Below are positions 45,262-54,296 of a stretch of DNA of 64,000 nt, piece by piece; positions within the stretch are counted from its first letter, which is position 1, and every line of letters starts with the position of its first letter. The DNA is from Algoriphagus machipongonensis (lineage in GTDB: Bacteria; Bacteroidota; Bacteroidia; Cytophagales; Cyclobacteriaceae), in NCBI RefSeq assembly GCF_000166275.1, contig NZ_CM001023.1, positions 558,001 to 622,000 of the forward strand, written 5' to 3'. The notes beneath the pieces were generated by a model. It saw only the letters and a program-made list of their open reading frames with translations, searched no databases and had not been told where the DNA came from. The position numbers and the translations under genes are program-made.

Positions 45262-45367
45262 TGATTTTTCTTACTTAATTACTAAAAAATTTGATAAATG
45301 GTTATAAAAAATAAAAAAAGGCGTAATTTCTTGTAATTATACCTGTTCAATAAAGCTTGAAACTGGA

Positions 45368-46507
45368 TTATCTTAATAAACTTCTGGATATTACTATTTT
45401 TTGTATCTCTGAAGTGCCCTCGTAGATCTGAGTGATCTTAGCATCTCTCATTAATCTTTCTACGTGATACTCTTTGACATAGCCATAGCCTCCATGAACC
45501 TGAATCGCTTCTACTGTGACATCCATCGCAACTTGAGAAGCATATAATTTTGCTATCGCCGAAGCTTGAGAGTAATCTTCGCCTTGATCTTTGGTCCAAG
45601 CGGCTTTGTAGACTAACAGACGAGCCGCTTCAATTTGGGTTGCCATATCTGCAAGTTTAAATTGAATGGCTTGATGTTTACTGATGGGTTTGCCAAAAGC
45701 TTCGCGTTCTTTTGAATAAGCCAAAGCCAATTCATAGGCTCCTGCAGCAATTCCAAGAGCTTGAGCAGCAATGCCAATTCTGCCTCCATTAAGTGTTTCC
45801 ATGGCATAAGTAAAACCAAAGCCTTCTTCTCCAATTCTATTTTCTACAGGAACTTTGACATCGGTAAACATGAGTGAATGGGTGTCAGAGCCTCGAATTC
45901 CTAGCTTATCTTCTTTTTTACCTACGACAAATCCATCCCACTCTCTTTCTACAATAAATACAGAAATTCCTTTATGGCCTAATTCCGGATGAGTTTGGGC
46001 AATGACCAAGTATATACTGGCAGAATTGCCATTGGTAATCCAATTTTTCGTACCATTTAAAATGTAATGATCTCCATTAAGTTTGGCCTCTGTTCGCTGG
46101 GAGGTGGCATCCGAACCAGCTTCTGGCTCCGATAAACAAAAAGCTCCTAAAACTTCTCCTGATGCCAAGGGTCTTAAGTATTTTTCTTTTTGGGCTTCGG
46201 TCCCATATTTTTCAAGTCCCCAGCAGACCAAAGAGTTATTGACAGACATGGCTACTGAAGCAGAAGCATCAATTTTGGACAGTTCCTCCATGGCTATCAC
46301 ATAGGATAAAGTATCCATTCCGCCGCCATTATTTTCAGGCTTGACCATCATTCCCAAAAATCCCAGTTCCCCCATTTTTTTGACCTGTTCTTTTGGGAAA
46401 ATCCCATGGGTATCTCTTTCAATTACACCTGGTAAAAGCTCAGTTTGGGCAAATTCTCTGGCCGCTTCTTTTACTGCAAGATGCTCTTCTGTCAATTGAA
46501 AATCCAT
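45368..46507 (-). CDS. Acyl-CoA dehydrogenase
   Basis: A 379-residue FAD-dependent acyl-CoA dehydrogenase of fatty-acid beta-oxidation. The general-base glutamate is E363 in 'YEGTSEIQ', the position used by short- and medium-chain members. FAD-binding elements are 'FCLSEPEAGSD' and 'WITNGNSA', followed by 'REAFGKPISKHQAIQFKLADM'. The length is typical. Chain length cannot be read by eye, although it is closest in style to butyryl-CoA dehydrogenases. Electron transfer flavoprotein genes are not in the window. Confidence 0.94.
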   Translation of the reverse strand: MDFQLTEEHLAVKEAAREFAQTELLPGVIERDTHGIFPKEQVKKMGELGFLGMMVKPENNGGGMDTLSYVIAMEELSKIDASASVAMSVNNSLVCWGLEKYGTEAQKEKYLRPLASGEVLGAFCLSEPEAGSDATSQRTEAKLNGDHYILNGTKNWITNGNSASIYLVIAQTHPELGHKGISVFIVEREWDGFVVGKKEDKLGIRGSDTHSLMFTDVKVPVENRIGEEGFGFTYAMETLNGGRIGIAAQALGIAAGAYELALAYSKEREAFGKPISKHQAIQFKLADMATQIEAARLLVYKAAWTKDQGEDYSQASAIAKLYASQVAMDVTVEAIQVHGGYGYVKEYHVERLMRDAKITQIYEGTSEIQKIVISRSLLR

Positions 46508-46553
46508 AAAATACTTGGTTTATTGTAACTATATGGAAGATATGGCAAAAAAA

Positions 46554-46581
46554 GAAGAGGGACAAAAGCTTGCCCCTCTTC
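46554..46581 (-). terminator. Terminator of the panC-panD-flippase-peptidase operon
   Basis: GAAGAGGG-CAAG… pairs with …CTTG-CCCTCTTC (one G/A offset) over TTTT; on the minus strand it is followed by seven T. It lies 22 bases after the zinc peptidase stop. Confidence 0.8.
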
Positions 46582-46602
46582 TCAATTCTTATTTGATCTG
46601 TA

Positions 46603-47289
46603 TCAATCTCTTCCTCCGAAAAACACCATGATATAGTATGCTAAAGTGGTGATAGAGGCTAATGCCGCAACCACATAAGTCATGGCAGCCCATTTAAGAG
46701 CATCTTTAGACATCTCATACTCACTAGGCGTTACGATGTTTCGGGTTTTTACCCATGCCAAAGCCCGGCTACTTGCATCAAATTCCACAGGAAGCGTAAC
46801 GATGGTAAATAGTGTGATGACACTATAGGAACCAACCACAATGTAGCCTATAAAAGGAATGGGGAGTCCCAAAGCAAAACCTCCAAATAGGGAAGCGATC
46901 AAGACAATATTTAAAATCTTGCCAGCACTATGCTGAATTGGAACTAGGGTAGACCTCAGGTTTAACCAAGTGTAAGAAGTTGCATGCTGCACCGCGTGCC
47001 CACACTCGTGCGATGCAACTGCTGCAGAAGCTGCATTTCTACCATAATAAACATCTGGGCTCAAGTTGACTGTTCTGTTTGCTGGGTTGTAATGGTCTGT
47101 TAATTGACCTTCCACACAAACTACCTGAACATCTGAGATGTTATTATCTGCCAACATTAATTTGGCGATTTCAGCCCCTGACAGGTTTGCCTGCAAAGGA
47201 GTCTGAGAATATTTTTTGAATTTGCTTTTTAGCCTTGAACTGACCGCGAAACCGGCGATGGCAAAAAGGATTACAATGACAAAAATCAT
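46603..47289 (-). CDS. Membrane-bound zinc metallopeptidase (YugP/DUF2268-like)
   Basis: A 228-residue membrane protein with an N-terminal helix (1-19) and two or three further helices after residue 130. The zinc-binding motif 'HECGH' is at 94-98, preceded by the family's 'VNLSPDVYYGRNAASAAVASHECG' and followed by 'HATSYTWLNLRSTLVPIQ'. This is the YugP-type 'neutral zinc metallopeptidase' family (PF04298), whose substrates are not known. It is the last gene of the panD-flippase-peptidase series, 29 bases after the flippase-like gene. Confidence 0.9.
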   Translation of the reverse strand: MIFVIVILFAIAGFAVSSRLKSKFKKYSQTPLQANLSGAEIAKLMLADNNISDVQVVCVEGQLTDHYNPANRTVNLSPDVYYGRNAASAAVASHECGHAVQHATSYTWLNLRSTLVPIQHSAGKILNIVLIASLFGGFALGLPIPFIGYIVVGSYSVITLFTIVTLPVEFDASSRALAWVKTRNIVTPSEYEMSKDALKWAAMTYVVAALASITTLAYYIMVFFGGRD

Positions 47290-47318
47290 AGCTTTATTGT
47301 TTGCTTGTTGATAACGTA

Positions 47319-48326
47319 TTAATGACTTTCAGGTTGTTTATAGGTCGGTAATTTCATCATGGTTAACCAACTTATTAAACCTAATACAATAACCAGAATT
47401 AACTGTGTTCCATGGATGATGGCTGCGAAAATTTTACCATCCACTTCTGATACTCCAAATTGGATCAAAATAAAGGCCACAAGTGCGTGAAAGGTACCAA
47501 TTCCCCCTTGAACAGGCGCTACCATGCCAATACTTCCCATAACCATGACTAAAAGGACTTCTCCACTGGACAAATTGGCAGTGCTACTTATACCCAAAGA
47601 TACAAGATACATGGTCATGAAATAAATGATCCAAAGCACAATTGATCCTATCCAAAAGCCCCATGGATTATCCATCTGGCCAATTCTTTTTAATCCTCCA
47701 CCAATTTCCCGAAAGAAGTGTTGGATTTTATTAATGATACCATGATCAGAAAACCTTTTGAAGATTAACCTGAGAATTAGGATTAGCACTAATAATCCTC
47801 CAAAAACAATGGGCAAATTGGATTGTAAGCTTGCTAAAAGTGAATCTATATTCACTAATTGGCCTGCTAGCTCAATAAATAATTCGTTTTGTAAGATGAA
47901 TGCTAGAAAAATGGTAGCAATAAGGCAAAGCAAATCTACACTTCGCTCTAAGATGACGGTGCCTAATAAATGTCCTAAAGAAACCCCATTCGTTCGCGTT
48001 AACACCCCGCATTTTGCAACTTCACCTGCTCGAGGAATAAGTAAGTTTACCAAGTACCCAACCATGGTGGCATGATAACCTCGGTTGGGAGTGACTTTCT
48101 TTCCTTCCACCTCATGAATCAATAAAGTCCATCTCCAGCCTCTTAAATAATAGCCAAAAAAGGAGATAAATATAGAAGCTCCAATCCATAACCAATTACT
48201 GGTTTTAATTTGCTGAATCAGGCTTTCAATGGCAATATCTTTATATAAAAACCAAAAAATCCAGACGGCTATCCCTAAGGAAATGGCCACCTGGATCCAT
48301 TGTTTAAGCTTTTGATTGTTCATCAA
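47319..48326 (-). CDS. Flippase-like integral membrane protein (UPF0104, LPG synthase TM-region family)
   Basis: A 335-residue polytopic membrane protein with about eight helices, of the family related to the transmembrane half of MprF-type lysylphosphatidylglycerol synthase. Visible family stretches are '[22 protein letters not shown]', '[38 protein letters not shown]' and '[20 protein letters not shown]'. The protein lacks the soluble lysyl-transferase domain. Such stand-alone proteins are likely lipid or glycolipid flippases; the cargo here is unknown. Its start overlaps the panD stop by four bases. Confidence 0.9.
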   Translation of the reverse strand: MMNNQKLKQWIQVAISLGIAVWIFWFLYKDIAIESLIQQIKTSNWLWIGASIFISFFGYYLRGWRWTLLIHEVEGKKVTPNRGYHATMVGYLVNLLIPRAGEVAKCGVLTRTNGVSLGHLLGTVILERSVDLLCLIATIFLAFILQNELFIELAGQLVNIDSLLASLQSNLPIVFGGLLVLILILRLIFKRFSDHGIINKIQHFFREIGGGLKRIGQMDNPWGFWIGSIVLWIIYFMTMYLVSLGISSTANLSSGEVLLVMVMGSIGMVAPVQGGIGTFHALVAFILIQFGVSEVDGKIFAAIIHGTQLILVIVLGLISWLTMMKLPTYKQPESH

Positions 48327-48670
48327 ATGATTTTGTTATTATCGTCTGGGAAGATAACGATAGGTTTATGTTGCTTGGCTTCCGACTGCTCCATGCCTGC
48401 ATAAGAAATAATGATGACTACATCCCCAACTTGTGCCTTTCTTGCGGCTGGGCCATTTAAGCATATCTGTCCGCTACCTCTCTCGCCAGTAATCACATAG
48501 GTTTCTAATCGTTCCCCATTATTGATATTGACAATTTGAACTTTTTCATTCTCGATCAAATTGGCTGCATCCATTAAGTCTTCATCAATAGTTACGGAAC
48601 CTACATAATGTAGTTCTGCCTGGGTTATTTTAACTCGATGGATTTTAGATTTTAATACTTGGATTTGCAT
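48323..48670 (-). CDS. panD: Aspartate 1-decarboxylase (pyruvoyl enzyme precursor)
   Basis: A 115-residue enzyme that forms beta-alanine from aspartate for pantothenate and CoA. It self-cleaves between G24 and S25 ('HYVGSVTID') to give the pyruvoyl group; K9 and '[16 protein letters not shown]' supply further active-site residues. The length is typical of bacterial PanD. It starts 21 bases after panC and overlaps the flippase gene by four. A TAATTTTG box inside the end of panC may give it a separate promoter. Confidence 0.96.
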   Translation of the reverse strand: MQIQVLKSKIHRVKITQAELHYVGSVTIDEDLMDAANLIENEKVQIVNINNGERLETYVITGERGSGQICLNGPAARKAQVGDVVIIISYAGMEQSEAKQHKPIVIFPDDNNKII

Positions 48671-48686
48671 TGCTTGAAATTTGCCG

Positions 48687-48694
48687 CAAAATTA
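48687..48694 (-). promoter_or_regulatory. -7 promoter box for panD
   Basis: TAATTTTG on the minus strand, a TAnnTTTG match overlapping the last codon of panC and 16 bases before the panD ATG. Confidence 0.5.
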
Positions 48695-49540
48695 AGGAAT
48701 TATTGGAAGGTTATCTATTAATCTGATATTTCCAATATAAGAAGCTACACAGATACTGGAAGCTTTTGACTGTGCAATGGATTCAATGACTTGAAAATTA
48801 TCTGGGTTGATAAGCTCAAAATACTCTAAATTGGCCAGTGGCTCATCCTCAAATTTTTGCTGAATTTGGTTTCGAACTGCCAACCAATCTTTACCAGCTA
48901 AAAGTTCATTTTTAGCAAGATTTAAACTTTCTATCAGGATTAAAGATGCATCTCTTTCTTCTTTACTAAGTCTCAAGTTTCTGGAGGACAATGCTAAGCC
49001 GTCTTCTTCCCTGCGAGTGGGCACAGTGATAATTTCTGTCTGAAAGGAAAGGTCTTTAACCATTCTTTTGATTACAGCCACCTGCTGTAAATCTTTCTGA
49101 CCAAAGAAAGCCTGATGAGGTCGGATAATATTAAAAAGTTTAGAAACGATAATGCCTACCCCACTGAAATGTCCCGGTCTAAAAGCGCCTTCTAAAACAG
49201 ATTCCAAGTCACCAAAATGCATGCTTAGAACTGGTTTTTCAGGGTACATACTTTGGGGATCGGGAAGGTAAACTACGTCCACATTTTCTTTCTCCAAAAG
49301 GGCTAAATCCTCCTTGATTAGGGATGGATAATTGTCAAAATCCTCTTGATTATTGAACTGAATGGGGTTTACGAAGATAGAAACTACTGTAATATCATTT
49401 GATTTCTTGGAGTTTCTAATCAGATCTAAATGCCCTTCATGTAAGGCGCCCATTGTAGGTACGAAACCGATGATTTTCTGGCTTTGGAGCGATTGGAGCC
49501 ATATTTTTTGCCATTCTGCTCCCGTTTTTAAAACCTGCAC
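48692..49540 (-). CDS. panC: Pantoate-beta-alanine ligase (pantothenate synthetase)
   Basis: A 282-residue enzyme condensing pantoate and beta-alanine with ATP hydrolysis. The HIGH-like motif is 'PTMGALHEGH' at 28-37 (H34 and H37), 'VSIFVNPIQF' follows, and the KMSKS-like 'DGLALSSRN' near residue 180 is present. It leads the pan operon and is followed immediately by panD, the gene supplying beta-alanine. panB is not in the window. Confidence 0.96.
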   Translation of the reverse strand: MQVLKTGAEWQKIWLQSLQSQKIIGFVPTMGALHEGHLDLIRNSKKSNDITVVSIFVNPIQFNNQEDFDNYPSLIKEDLALLEKENVDVVYLPDPQSMYPEKPVLSMHFGDLESVLEGAFRPGHFSGVGIIVSKLFNIIRPHQAFFGQKDLQQVAVIKRMVKDLSFQTEIITVPTRREEDGLALSSRNLRLSKEERDASLILIESLNLAKNELLAGKDWLAVRNQIQQKFEDEPLANLEYFELINPDNFQVIESIAQSKASSICVASYIGNIRLIDNLPIIP

Positions 49541-49621
49541 GGAATAGGGGTATTTAATAGGTAAATAGCAGCAAAACTAGATTAATATTTAGAAAAACAA
49601 GGCTTATAAGGCTTTTTTTAT

Positions 49622-49629
49622 TATCTTTG
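49622..49629 (+). promoter_or_regulatory. -7 promoter box for the GT5-like gene
   Basis: TATCTTTG, an exact TAnnTTTG match 42 bases before the ATG at 49672. Confidence 0.55.
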
Positions 49630-49671
49630 TGCCGTTGTTTATCACCATAATAACGATAAAATCCAAAGAGC

Positions 49672-50484
49672 ATGTCTAAACTACGTATCCTCTACGTTGC
49701 AAGTGAAATCAACCCTTTTCTCCAAACTTCCGAAGTAGCCAATTTCCTAAGATCTCTTCCTCAAGCGATGCAAGAGAAAGGAATGGAAATTCGAATTTTG
49801 GTGCCAAGATTTGGTTTGATCAATGAAAGAAAAAACAGACTTCACGAAGTAGTTCGTCTTTCAGGAATCAATATTGCAGTGGGAGAAGAAGAAAAACCTT
49901 TAGTAATCAAAGTGGCTTCCATTCCGAATGCGAAATTGCAGGTCTACTTCATAGATAACGAGGATTACTTCCAGCGTAAGAGCGTGTTCCATGACAAGCA
50001 GCAGAAATTTTACGAAGATAACGACGAAAGAGCGATCTTCTTCTGTAAGGGAGTTATAGAGACTGTTAAGAAATTGGGTTGGGCTCCTGATATCGTGCAT
50101 TGTAATGACTGGATGACCAGTTTAATTCCAATGTATTTGAAAACGACCTACAAAAACGAACCTTTATTTAAAGATACTAAATCTGTTTTTGCTATTTATA
50201 ACAACGGATTTTCTCATACCTTTGGCGACGATTTGTTAAACAAGGTTAAGATGGTAGACATAGATGATACTATTTTAGCACCTTTGAAAAGCAAAGACTT
50301 TGAAGGCTTTATCAGCATGGGAATGCAGTATGCAGACATGGTGGTGAAAGGCGGAGAAGTGTCAGATAAATTGAACCAACTAATAGAGGATTTCTCAAAA
50401 GACAAGAAGTTTGAAATCAGCATCGAAGCAGAAGAACAGGCTCATGAAGAGCTCTACGGCATTTACACAACACTCGCCGGCTAA
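49672..50484 (+). CDS. Truncated glycogen/starch synthase-like protein (GT5 N-terminal domain only)
   Basis: A 270-residue protein matching the N-terminal Rossmann domain of GT5 glycogen synthase ('LRILYVASEINPFLQTSEVANFLRSLP', 'PDIVHCNDWMTSLIPMYLK'), where full enzymes run to about 480 residues. The C-terminal nucleotide-binding half is absent. The ADP-glucose motif K-T-G-G-L, expected at residues 15-20, is 'LQTSEVA'. It is therefore probably not a working synthase; a regulatory or binding role is the likely alternative. The gene overlaps the DUF4270 lipoprotein gene by 41 bases, so the two are co-transcribed. Annotation tools commonly call such proteins glycogen synthase. Confidence 0.85.
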   Translation: MSKLRILYVASEINPFLQTSEVANFLRSLPQAMQEKGMEIRILVPRFGLINERKNRLHEVVRLSGINIAVGEEEKPLVIKVASIPNAKLQVYFIDNEDYFQRKSVFHDKQQKFYEDNDERAIFFCKGVIETVKKLGWAPDIVHCNDWMTSLIPMYLKTTYKNEPLFKDTKSVFAIYNNGFSHTFGDDLLNKVKMVDIDDTILAPLKSKDFEGFISMGMQYADMVVKGGEVSDKLNQLIEDFSKDKKFEISIEAEEQAHEELYGIYTTLAG

Positions 50485-51829
50485 ATTGGCCCTATGGGCC
50501 CTCTTGTCCATCATTTTAACTAATTCTTGCAGCGACCCTGCTACGGTGGGTATCGAACTTGCTCCGGGAAACAACCAGATTGGTACGTTTTTCGAAGAGT
50601 TTGAATTACCTGCTGAGGTTGTGTTAATCGATTCATTCAATACCACCAAGAGAGGTAATCTCGTGGTGGGTATTGAGCAAGATGATTACTTTGGCCGTAC
50701 TGAAGCAACAGGATACACTCGTTTACACGTGGATGTAAATAAAGAGCGACCAACTCCTGAGGCATTTTTGGACTCCATGTTTTTTGACGTGAGAGTGATC
50801 AGTGTGGATGGGGAAAATTTGGATGAAGGAAAAACCTTAAATATTTATCGCTTAACTGAGCCTATTTTAGATACGGCTTACTATAGCTTTGATAAGTTAA
50901 TGTTTGAGGAAAATCCTATCGCCACAGGAGAATTTACTTTTGGTGAAGTGAAAGACACCATTATTTCCTTACCTCTAAATGAAGAATTTCGTGAAGATTT
51001 CTTTGGGAAAATGAAGCGTGGGCTTGAGTTTCAAGACCTGTTTTTATTTAGAGATTATTTTCCTGGTGTAGCTTTTAAAGGAAAAGAAGGGGATAATACC
51101 ACTCTTGGTATTGCTCTAAATACCGATACCAAAATCGCTACTTATTATCATTACCCGGGAGATACAGCGTCAACTTTATATGAAGTAAGTACTGCGGTTT
51201 CTACTGCAGCCTCCTCAAGATATTTTACTGGAATTGAAAGTGATAGAACAGGTACTCCAACTGCCGTTGTCACAGAGCCATCAGAAAATTATTCAACAGG
51301 CCCCAAAGTAGGCTTAAAAGCTGGCCTTGGCATGATGATCAAATTGGATACTAGTCCAATAGATAGCTTTCTCGACACCTTGCCTGGAGTAACGTTCAAT
51401 CAGGTAAATATTATGATTGGAGAAGTGGATGAATACCCAGAAGGACAAACAGCCCCACAGAAACTATCGTTATATTTTACTGATGACTCCAATCAGTTTA
51501 TAGAAAGTGGAACGTCCGTTTATTTTACGGTTCAGGCCGATGGCCAATCTCAGGTCTTTACCAATGAGGATGGTGATGAAGTGCCCAACGTTTCTGCTCC
51601 AGCAGCAATTAATTTTGATTCGGAAAAAGGTTCTTATAACCAATTGATAACTTCTTACTTGAATGCGGTTTATCGGGGTCAATTACTTCGAAAAGATTGG
51701 CTAGTTTATGGTGGTTTTGTAAGTAGTCCCATTGCTTCGGGCCAAGACCCTTTTAGACAATCTTTACGACAGTTTATAGTAGATAAAAATAAAATTAAAC
51801 TTCAGGTAATCTATTCTAAGGTTAGATAA
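50444..51829 (+). CDS. DUF4270 lipoprotein
   Basis: A 461-residue lipoprotein starting at ATG 50444, which sets a signal peptide with lipobox 'LTNSC' near residues 25-29. It begins 41 bases inside the preceding gene. The mature protein is beta-rich and ends '…FRQSLRQFIVDKNKIKLQVIYSKVR', the usual C-terminus of DUF4270. Members are widespread in Bacteroidota and appear to be outer-membrane or surface lipoproteins of unknown function. The coupling to a GT5-like protein is of interest. Confidence 0.88.
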   Translation: MKSSTAFTQHSPAKLALWALLSIILTNSCSDPATVGIELAPGNNQIGTFFEEFELPAEVVLIDSFNTTKRGNLVVGIEQDDYFGRTEATGYTRLHVDVNKERPTPEAFLDSMFFDVRVISVDGENLDEGKTLNIYRLTEPILDTAYYSFDKLMFEENPIATGEFTFGEVKDTIISLPLNEEFREDFFGKMKRGLEFQDLFLFRDYFPGVAFKGKEGDNTTLGIALNTDTKIATYYHYPGDTASTLYEVSTAVSTAASSRYFTGIESDRTGTPTAVVTEPSENYSTGPKVGLKAGLGMMIKLDTSPIDSFLDTLPGVTFNQVNIMIGEVDEYPEGQTAPQKLSLYFTDDSNQFIESGTSVYFTVQADGQSQVFTNEDGDEVPNVSAPAAINFDSEKGSYNQLITSYLNAVYRGQLLRKDWLVYGGFVSSPIASGQDPFRQSLRQFIVDKNKIKLQVIYSKVR

Positions 51830-51851
51830 AGCCAGATTTATAAAATCAGAT

Positions 51852-51892
51852 TTAGCCCACTTATTAAATTTTAATAAGTGGGCTATTTTTTT
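51852..51892 (+). terminator. Terminator after the DUF4270 gene
   Basis: TAGCCCACTTATTAAA pairs with TTTAATAAGTGGGCTA over a very short loop and is followed by eight T. Confidence 0.9.
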
Positions 51893-51948
51893 TGGCATGA
51901 AACCTGTTTCTTTACGGAAGTTCTAAAAAAGAAACAGAATTTTTAATT

Positions 51949-53790
51949 ATGTGTGGAATTGTCGCGTATGTGGGCCAGCAGGAAGCTTTGCCTATCATCT
52001 TAAAAGGACTCCGAAGATTGGAATATAGAGGGTATGATAGCGCTGGAGTCGCTTTATTAAACGAAAAGGGTTTAGGAGTATATAAAAAGAAGGGAAAAGT
52101 CTCTGAATTGGAGAATTTTTTGAGTTCCAATGAAGGCCTAACTTCCAAAATTGGAATTGGCCACACTCGGTGGGCGACTCATGGAGAACCAAATGATGTC
52201 AATGCACATCCTCATTATTCTTCTTCTGAAAAATTGGCAATTATTCACAATGGGATAATTGAAAATTATGAAGTACTAAAAAAAGACTTAGAGAAAAGAG
52301 GCTATCAATTCCAAAGTGATACTGACACAGAGGTTTTTGTCAAGTTTATTGAGGATATCTACGTCAACAATGACTGTAGTCTGGAAGAAGCCCTAAGACT
52401 TGCTTTACATAAAGTAGTAGGTGCATATGCGATTGTTTTGATCAACAAAGAAGAACCTGATACCTTAATTGCCGCTAGAAAAGGATCTCCTTTAGTGATA
52501 GGAGTTGGAGAAGATGAGTATTTTTTAGCTTCTGATGCTACACCGATTATTGAGTATACTAATAAAGTGGTATATCTAGATGATTATGAGATTGCAGTGA
52601 TCAGAAATAATAGGCTGCAAGTCAAAACTATTGAAAATATTGAGACCAGTCCTTATATCAATCAGCTTGAACTAGAGCTAGAGGCCATAGAAAAAGGTGG
52701 GTATGAGCATTTTATGCTCAAAGAAATTTACGAACAGCCAAAATCAATAGCTGATTGTCTTCGAGGTAGGCTAGATGCTAAATCAGGAAGATTGGTCTTA
52801 GGTGGATTGAGGGATTACATGAATAAATTCCAAAATGCAGAAAGGATTATCATTACTGCCTGTGGAACTTCCTGGCATGCCGGATTAGTAGCAGAGTACC
52901 TTTTTGAAGAATTTGCTAGAGTTCCTGTGGAAGTAGAATATGCTTCGGAGTTTCGATATAGGAATCCAGTGATCAATGAAAAAGACTTTTTGATAGCAAT
53001 TTCCCAATCTGGTGAAACTGCAGATACCTTGGCTGCCATAGAGCTGGCGAAATCTAAAGGAGCCACCATTTTTGGAGTTTGTAATGTGGTAGGTTCTTCT
53101 ATTCCGAGGGCAACGCATGCGGGTTCTTATACTCATGCTGGGCCGGAAATAGGTGTGGCTTCAACCAAAGCATTTACTGCTCAAATATCCGTTTTGGCAA
53201 TGATGGCCTTGAAATTAGGATATCAAAGAGGAACGTTGACAGAAAGTAAATACGTTCAATTGCTACATGAATTGGCTTCGGTACCATCTAAAGTGGAAGA
53301 GGCATTGACTAGTAATGAAGCAATTAAATACATTGCTGAAGAATATAAGGATGTTAGAAACGCGCTTTACTTGGGAAGAGGGTATAATTTCCCGGTGGCA
53401 CTAGAAGGTGCATTGAAATTGAAAGAAATTTCTTATATCCATGCGGAAGGGTATCCGGCAGCAGAAATGAAGCATGGACCCATTGCTTTGATTGATGAGG
53501 AAATGCCGGTGATTTTCATTGCTACTCAAGACAGCTCTTATGAGAAAGTGGTCAGCAATATTCAAGAAGTAAAAGCAAGAAAAGGGAAAGTGATCGCTGT
53601 AGTGACTAAAGGGGATACACAGGTGAAAAATATGGCAGACCATGTGATTGAAATACCTGCAATCCATGAAGCATTCGTGCCGCTGGTAGCAGTGGTGCCT
53701 CTACAATTGCTTTCCTATCACATTGCCGTTATGAGAGGCTGTAATGTAGATCAGCCTAGGAATCTGGCAAAGTCTGTTACGGTAGAATAA
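51949..53790 (+). CDS. glmS: Glucosamine-fructose-6-phosphate aminotransferase
   Basis: A 613-residue enzyme making glucosamine-6-phosphate, the first step to UDP-GlcNAc. The N-terminal glutaminase begins with nucleophile C2 ('MCGIVAYVG') and has 'GHTRWATHGEP' and 'AIIHNGIIENY'; the two SIS domains form the isomerase, with 'ISQSGETADT' and the C-terminal 'NLAKSVTVE' seal. The length matches bacterial GlmS. The 120-base upstream region shows no glmS ribozyme that I can make out. The gene ends at a bidirectional terminator. Confidence 0.97.
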   Translation: MCGIVAYVGQQEALPIILKGLRRLEYRGYDSAGVALLNEKGLGVYKKKGKVSELENFLSSNEGLTSKIGIGHTRWATHGEPNDVNAHPHYSSSEKLAIIHNGIIENYEVLKKDLEKRGYQFQSDTDTEVFVKFIEDIYVNNDCSLEEALRLALHKVVGAYAIVLINKEEPDTLIAARKGSPLVIGVGEDEYFLASDATPIIEYTNKVVYLDDYEIAVIRNNRLQVKTIENIETSPYINQLELELEAIEKGGYEHFMLKEIYEQPKSIADCLRGRLDAKSGRLVLGGLRDYMNKFQNAERIIITACGTSWHAGLVAEYLFEEFARVPVEVEYASEFRYRNPVINEKDFLIAISQSGETADTLAAIELAKSKGATIFGVCNVVGSSIPRATHAGSYTHAGPEIGVASTKAFTAQISVLAMMALKLGYQRGTLTESKYVQLLHELASVPSKVEEALTSNEAIKYIAEEYKDVRNALYLGRGYNFPVALEGALKLKEISYIHAEGYPAAEMKHGPIALIDEEMPVIFIATQDSSYEKVVSNIQEVKARKGKVIAVVTKGDTQVKNMADHVIEIPAIHEAFVPLVAVVPLQLLSYHIAVMRGCNVDQPRNLAKSVTVE

Positions 53791-53791
53791 A

Positions 53792-53830
53792 ATCAATAAG
53801 GCCACTTCAATTTGAAGTGGCCTTATTGAT
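53792..53830. terminator. Bidirectional terminator shared by glmS and the Kazal gene
   Basis: ATCAATAAGGCCACTTC pairs perfectly (17 bp) with GAAGTGGCCTTATTGAT over AATTT. The stop codon of the Kazal lipoprotein gene (minus strand) is inside the stem. Confidence 0.9.
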
Positions 53831-54050
53831 TACAAGCTCCCTCTGTCCAAGAAAGGAGTCCAGAGGTTTCTGCTACGCATGAATTCCCATATGTTTGACC
53901 ATCACAGCCGCAGACAGGTTGGTATTCCATGGTGCATCCATCATTGCTAATTTTTTCTGGATCGATGCAGGTTTTTATTGGTTCTTCTTTTTCACAACTG
54001 CTTGCAGCTATCCAAACCAAGAGAAAGGTTGCTGTTTTTATATAGTTCAT
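53823..54050 (-). CDS. Kazal-type serine protease inhibitor lipoprotein
   Basis: A 75-residue lipoprotein: signal peptide with lipobox 'AASSC' (C19), then a single Kazal domain (28-73) with six cysteines at 28, 39, 47, 49, 58 and 73 and the family core 'PVCGCDGQTYGNSC'. Kazal domains inhibit serine proteases by a canonical loop around the second and third cysteines; here the loop would be near 'TMEYQPV'. Bacterial members may protect the cell from host or competitor proteases. It converges on glmS, with its stop inside the shared terminator. Confidence 0.85.
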   Translation of the reverse strand: MNYIKTATFLLVWIAASSCEKEEPIKTCIDPEKISNDGCTMEYQPVCGCDGQTYGNSCVAETSGLLSWTEGACNQ

Positions 54051-54256
54051 GATCTATGGACGAGACTTCTATGGTAAGCGCTACTAGTCTATGGATTATT
54101 ACCTCGGGCGGTGGGTCACAGACCGAAATCTAATTCCAATTTATAAAGAGTTCTGTATTCGAGTTTACTAGGTAAAGGGTTTAGCTGGCGTTGTTTCTGA
54201 GTTTCTCGATCATGGTTTGTTCCTGACTGTCCGAAAGCTGTTCTCCACATCTCGTT

Positions 54257-54280
54257 GTCCTGCTTCTCTAGAAGCAGGAC
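54257..54280. repeat. Perfect hairpin GTCCTGCTTC-tcta-GAAGCAGGAC
   Basis: A ten-pair perfect stem with a four-base loop, upstream of the second copy of the composite repeat. It is not followed by a T run and does not read as a terminator. It is one of several hairpins in the 54051-55145 spacer, in which I see no credible gene; minus-strand frames through the repeats are rejected below. Confidence 0.75.
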
Positions 54281-54296
54281 TATCCATTGTTCACCT

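Noticed and set aside
49672..50484. Functional glycogen synthase
   Set aside because: The C-terminal half of the enzyme and the KTGGL nucleotide-sugar motif are both missing.
51830..51948. glmS ribozyme/riboswitch upstream of glmS
   Set aside because: The region is mostly the terminator of the preceding gene followed by an AT-rich 50-base leader, too short and without the ribozyme core.
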